From the NCBI RefSeq assembly GCF_022965805.1, contig NC_133108.1, positions 18,984,056 to 19,048,055 of the forward strand: a stretch of DNA of 64,000 nt. The letters are read 5' to 3'. Position 1 is the stretch's first letter; every line of letters begins with the position of its first letter. The position numbers and the translations under genes are program-made. The notes beneath the pieces are model-generated. The model made no database searches. It had not been told where the DNA came from and worked only from the letters and a program-made list of their open reading frames with translations. Origin of the DNA: Primulina eburnea (taxonomy: Eukaryota > Streptophyta > Magnoliopsida > Lamiales > Gesneriaceae). This document shows, one piece after another, positions 59,418-64,000 of the stretch.

Positions 59418-59938
59418 TAGTGATAGAGAGTTGTATTTACGTATTTTAGTGCATCATATAAGTCTTATTTTGCACCGTTTTGGTTGAATGAAGTATGCAT
59501 TTTATTCATTTCATAATAAACTATTGCATATTATCGCCGCTCACTGACTTTTATGAATATGCAAGAGAACGACGAAAGAGGAGGAAATTCAACTGGAATT
59601 GGAGCTGGACAGAGCACTTCATACAAGGGCGATAATTCTTAACCGCCCCAGCACATTCAAAAGCCAAGGAATTTGTTCAACAGAAGACCTCGCGCTAGGG
59701 CGGTAATCTTTGACCGCCCCAACGCGAGAGGCTGAAGAAGCACGAGCTCAACATAAGACCTCACGCTAGGACGGTAATTTTTTACCGCCCCAGCACGAGA
59801 TGCATGAGAAGAAATTACAGAGGACCTCGCGCTAGGGCGATAATTCTTGACCGCTCCAGCGCGAGTAAAAAAGGAAATTTTCCTTATAAAAGGACATGTT
59901 CATGATAGCATAAGCATTAAAAATATGTAAATTTGTAA
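59418..59938 (+). repeat. LTR-like promoter fragment Q
   Basis: Four dyads (GCGCTAGGGCGGTAAT with TGACCGCCCCAACGCGAG and variants) at 59625-59866 are followed within about 20 bp by TATAAAAGG (59885-59893) on the plus strand. This matches the U3 layout of the other LTRs. It breaks off at about 59938 and the left edge is a guess, so calling it an LTR is inference. Confidence 0.5.
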
Positions 59939-61542
59939 TCAGGGCGCTACCAAGTCTGCTAACTCGATCCGGGTGCGAAATGACCACTTTGCCCTAGAAA
60001 ACCCTAATTGATCATTTTACCCCTGGACCTCAGAATTTCGACTCGAAACCAACCAAACTCCTAAAAAACCTCAAAACATATTCATAATCAATTCCTTTAC
60101 GTAACCTTGAGCATGTTTCTTAACTTAATTGATTCGTTTTAAAACTTGGATCGGGGTCCCGGTTTTATCCCGAATCAACCCGAAACTTAACCAAACTTTT
60201 CCCAACTTAAACACACCCTACCAACCCATAACCAACCATGTTCCGACTAATTTGAACTCCCTAAACTTGGCTGCAACCTGTTGGAAAAATCTGTACGTAT
60301 AACCCTAACCCTAGTTGCACCACCGAGCCAAATGTTAGACTTTATGCCTAAACAACATGGCCCAGCCCCAAAACAAAAGTTCCTAGGATGAAGACTATGT
60401 TGTAGAACCCCTCTTGTACCAGCCCTACTCACGCCTACTGCTCTTACGATCAGGATCGCTTGACTAGCCAAAAACTTGACCTATCTCGTCCTCAAGCTTC
60501 TATACAAGCCTAGCCCTCATATCAGCGTACCATGGACCATTCCCATCCCTGAGACAAGCCCAACACGACCTGAACCAGTGCCTGGATTGAGCCACGAATG
60601 GTTGCCTTTCCCCATTCACCCGTTCTAGCCCTTCAAACCCTAACAACGAGAAAAACCCATCGTCTCTTACCCTTCATGGGTTCCGATCCGATATGGCCCT
60701 TAGAAATCATCGAAAACTACTGAAAAATGAGTCCTAAACTTTAAAGATCTAGCAGCCCCTTCGACCAAGCAAGAAAACGTGAGTTGCTTGAAGAAAAAGT
60801 GAAGCATTTTCATGAAATTTCGATTCTCATGCACATAACATAATAAATATGATGTTTTTCATATATGAACACACATATAAACATATATCGACGTGAAAGA
60901 TGAGAAAAAAGAGGTATAGGGCGTGCAGTTGCGTTTTTACGCTTGAAAACTGAGAGACAATCGTGTAGAACGTGCACCAGAGAGGTAGGGAAGAAGTTCT
61001 CTGAAAACTTGAGAAAACCTACGGTTGCTGCTGGATCTTTCTTAGAAAATGCTACTGGAAAAAATGGACGGGGCGGCCAAAAAGTATAGATTAGGTTTAG
61101 GGTTTAATTACGGAGTTTTAGTTATAATATTAAGTGTTAATGGGAAATTGGTTAAAATTAAAGGGGTTAAAAGGGTTTTGGGCTTAAGCAATAAAATAAT
61201 GTCATCAAGCTCAAAAACACTCTCGTATAATATTTCGTTTAGGTACGTTTTTGAAAATATTGCGCAAGTCCTCAAAAAGTCCTCCGGCTCGCTAAATTTT
61301 GCATACCAGTTTAAAGTACTACTCGTCGATTAAAAATACATTAACAAGGTCCATTTTCGAGCGTGAAATACTACTAAAATCCTTATGTGTGAAACTTTAA
61401 TAAACCCAGAATTAAAACCACGTATTCATGTCTCAATCATGCATTTAATGCATTACAAATAAATTAATTAATATACATAAGAAATTTGATAACTTGTATG
61501 TATGTGGTACACGTAGACCTTCAAAATTTTCGGGACATTACA
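59939..61542 (-). repeat. LTR fragment P
   Basis: The minus strand starts TGTAATGTCCCGAAAATT at 61542. The body resembles the N LTR in order: ATGCATTTAATGCAT block, GTTTAAAGTACTACTCG near N's GGTTTAAAATATGG, then the GGGTTT segment. The left end is not clear. No gene is seen in it; frames here lack known motifs. Confidence 0.55.
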
Positions 61543-61987
61543 TTTTATTTTTTGTTTAATTAAAATTTCATTAAACTCATTTTAGCAAATTTGCGTGTTA
61601 TCATGTCTTATAAAATTATTTATTAATTTTATCTATATTTTAAACTTTTAAACTAAATAATCATATCACTCATAACATAAAAAATTATTATAAAAAACGT
61701 TTTATAAGTTTTATATTTTAATATAATTTCTCCAATTCGAAGAAAAAAATTGACCTTCAAAATTTTCGGGACATTACATTTTATTTTTTGTTTAATTAAA
61801 ATTTCATTAAACTCATTTTAGCAAATTTGCGTGTTATCATGTCTTATAAAATTATTTATTAATTTTATCTATATTTTAAACTTTTAAACTAAATAATCAT
61901 ATCACTCATAACATAAAAAATTATTATAAAAAACGTTTTATAAGTTTTATATTTTAATATAATTTCTCCAATTCGAAGAAAAAAATT
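61516..61987. repeat. Exact 236-bp tandem duplication
   Basis: Copy 1 at 61516-61751 and copy 2 at 61752-61987 both run from GACCTTCAAAATTTTCGGG to TCGAAGAAAAAAATT. By eye they are identical. The unit includes the last 27 bp of LTR P plus 209 bp of AT-rich flank. Confidence 0.92.
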
Positions 61988-62259
61988 TCTTTAACACTAA
62001 TTTTTTTAGTATGTAAGCATGCATCACGTGCAAAATGACACTAGTTTTTATTAAAATTGGACCCTTTTGTAAACATTAGCTAGTAATTTTTCACATGTAG
62101 TATTCACATATATATTTTTTAATATAAAATATAATTATATTGGAATTTTTTTTCCTATTTACTTTCATGATCGAGTTTTTATTTTACTAGTTTTTTCTAA
62201 TAAAAATAATGTATTTCATAATTTTTGACAAGTAATTGCTTCTTAAGGTAAAAGAATTG
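61988..62259. other. AT-rich spacer
   Basis: No gene or repeat structure recognised. Confidence 0.5.
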
Positions 62260-62792
62260 GTGAAAGATTTAACGGCATGGTCAGTGATACCCCCATGACC
62301 CGAGAAACAGCGGAAAGAGCCCGGGTCATGGATGACCTGGGACAATGCATGGATAGCTCGGATCAGGGTAATTTGCAGGAGGAGTTCTTCAAAAACCGGG
62401 CAGGAGAATGTCTGGGACATTTTCTCCCCGGGTTACTAGAAGCATGGGATTTCATACAAGCTCCCGGATGATTTCTACCCGGGCTACCTCGATAACAGTA
62501 CTGCACTCAAGTACTTGATTAGGTAAGATCTTATCTCGATAATCGTTCCTGACAAAATCCTACTGATTTGACGTGGTGGAAAGTAGGGCGGCGTGACAGG
62601 AAGTCAACATCAAATGCTACAAGTGGTAAGTGGGCACTGGAAACAATGGACTCATTACCTTCCTTCCTATAAATAGCAGGTATGTTTACATCTCGATAAT
62701 CGTTTCTGACAAAATCCTACTGATGTGACGTGGTGGAAAGTAGGGCGGCGTGACAGGAAGTCAATATCAAAGGCTACAAGTGGTAAGTGGGC
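62260..62792 (+). repeat. Promoter-like repeat S, probable LTR fragment, cut by R
   Basis: A unit of about 103 bp occurs at 62533-62635 and 62690-62792 (both contain CGATAATCGTT, TGACGTGGTGGAAAGTAGGG and GTGACAGGAAGTCAA). CTATAAATAGCAGG at about 62667 is a TATA box between them. Upstream (62290-62500) are several CCCGGGTCAT / GACCTGGG words. The second copy ends exactly at the R boundary, so R interrupted it; the flank is TGGGC. ACGT cores such as TGACGTGG are bZIP-type sites by known preference; their use here is not shown. Confidence 0.55.
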
Positions 62793-64000
62793 TGTAACGT
62801 TCGAAAAACCAACCTACGTAAATCGTAGTCATGCAAAATTATTTTAATTGCTTAATTTTTTATTCAACTGATTTTAAATGCTAGCATGACATTTATTATA
62901 GGATTAAACGTATGATTGCATGATTAAATGATAATATGATATGATTTCATTAAATTAAGAATTTTACCCAAATATTCCATAATAGGTAGGGAAAAGCAGA
63001 TTGGGGACGACCAAGACAAGAATATTTATTTTTCATTATATAATGGCAAGGCTTCCTAATATGATTAAATGACTTAGTTTTTCTAAAAATATTGGAGTTC
63101 GAATTATTTTACGTGTCGAGCTCGATTTTTCTCGGGAAGCTGGTTTTGGGCAAATAAGGAGTTTTAAAAGATCAAAAATATTATTTTATGGAAAATTATT
63201 TTGTAAACTTTTATTATTTAGTTAATTAAGTGTTATTGGGTCCAGTTTAATAATTTAAGTAGGTCTAATTACCCTTAAGCTTGCAAACCCAAAACAAAGC
63301 CATTAATATGTTAATTAAATTATAAATAAGTGTATTAGGTCTTTGATCACCACAACTTGTTCACATATCAGCCGTAAAACACACCACACACACCTTCAAT
63401 AATTTTCAAAATTTGGAGGAAATGAAAGGCTTGTGTTCTTCGTCGTCCAGTCGTCCAACGTCGCCCCCTCGCCGAATATCGTATATTCGAGCGTCTAAAG
63501 CCATGTTGCTAAACCTTTTTAAACATCATACAAATCATAATATGTGTGTGTTAATCGATTATGTATGAAAAACATTGGTGTTCGATTATTTTACGGTACG
63601 TTACGTATTTTCAAAGTTTCGATGATTTCAAGCTTATTTTAAAAACGTTTTTGAATACAACGAGTATGCTGCCAAAACATGATAGAATATTATTGAATTA
63701 TGGACAGAACATGACAAAATAATTGAGATAAGAAGGCTGGAACCGAAGGGTAAAATTCAGAATAGGAACCGTAGGTGGATGGGTTGTGCAAAATTCAAGG
63801 GTAACGGTTCTTATGCATGGGGCCATGGGGATCGACCAAGTCTGGGGGTTGGGTCCTAAGGATCATAGTTAGGGCCTAGGAAGAGTTCTAGGAGGGCTAG
63901 GGCTCGAGCCATGGGCTAGGGAAGAGTCCACGTGAAGTGGGTCTCTCCCCCACGCGTGCGTGTGAACAGCAACGGCCAAGGGGGCGTACTGCTGGGGCTT
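62793..64000 (+). repeat. LTR R, 5' part, running off the window end
   Basis: It starts TGTAACGTTCGAAAAACC at 62793. TATAAATAAG lies at 63321-63330. Its layout resembles the long LTRs of J, N and P in opposite orientation. The element's interior is outside the window. Confidence 0.6.

Noticed and set aside
61049..61333. 94-codon plus-strand frame in LTR P
   Set aside because: No recognisable domain; N, the related LTR, does not preserve it.
62277..62471. Short frame in repeat S
   Set aside because: It follows CCCGGG/GGTCAT repeats upstream of a TATA box, and shows no protein motif.

Overview
The window is a block of nested LTR retrotransposons from a plant nuclear genome, most likely a eudicot. 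The plant evidence is chromovirus-type Ty3/gypsy polyproteins with MPPRR-type Gag starts and chromodomain-like integrase tails, primer binding sites matching initiator tRNA-Met in nearly every element, and a Cassandra TRIM with 5S-rRNA-like LTRs. I see no convincing host gene, tRNA gene or rRNA gene. Element labels (A, B, C and so on) are mine; boundaries come from TG..CA termini, PBS/PPT positions, paired LTRs and 5-bp target site duplications (TSDs) read directly.

Left block (1-20316), all minus strand: A (LTR 1416-3154, open gag-pro frame running off the window start) sits in the 3' LTR of B (3155-9253). B sits in the 3' LTR of K (9254-14942), a copia-derived non-autonomous element. K sits in the protease region of J (14943-19228), and J sits in an older LTR, N (19229-20316). 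The far sides of all these insertions lie left of the window.

Middle block (21779-54584): one plus-strand gypsy element, C, is flanked by the TSD ATATG at 21774-21778 and 54585-54589 and is stretched to 32.8 kb by later insertions. These are a B-family solo LTR in its 5' LTR (TSD CACCG), a same-family element D in its gag (TSD ACAGC), a copia-type non-autonomous element E in its 3' LTR, gypsy element H inside E, and gypsy element L in the same C LTR. A deletion fused H to L at about 51991 and removed the middle of the C 3' LTR.

Right block: C, a Cassandra element (54835-55701, TSD TAAGG) and a gypsy deletion derivative G (55806-58625, TSD AATGG) all landed in one old copia-type LTR, F, whose pieces lie at about 21122-21778, 54590-54834, 55707-55805 and 58631-58855. 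After F come an unidentified decayed ORF, LTR pieces Q and P, an apparently exact 236-bp tandem duplication (61516-61987), a promoter-like repeat S, and LTR R running off the end.

The most unusual signal is in the LTRs. At least seven element groups carry arrays of short, spaced, GC-rich near-palindromes just upstream of the TATA box, each group with its own word (ACCGCGGGTGCGGT, CGCGCATATGCGCG, TCGGACGATCCGAAC, or CGCTCGGGCGGTAA paired with TTACCGCTCGAGCG). The A/C/D/H clade also shares two adjacent predicted hairpins downstream of the promoter.
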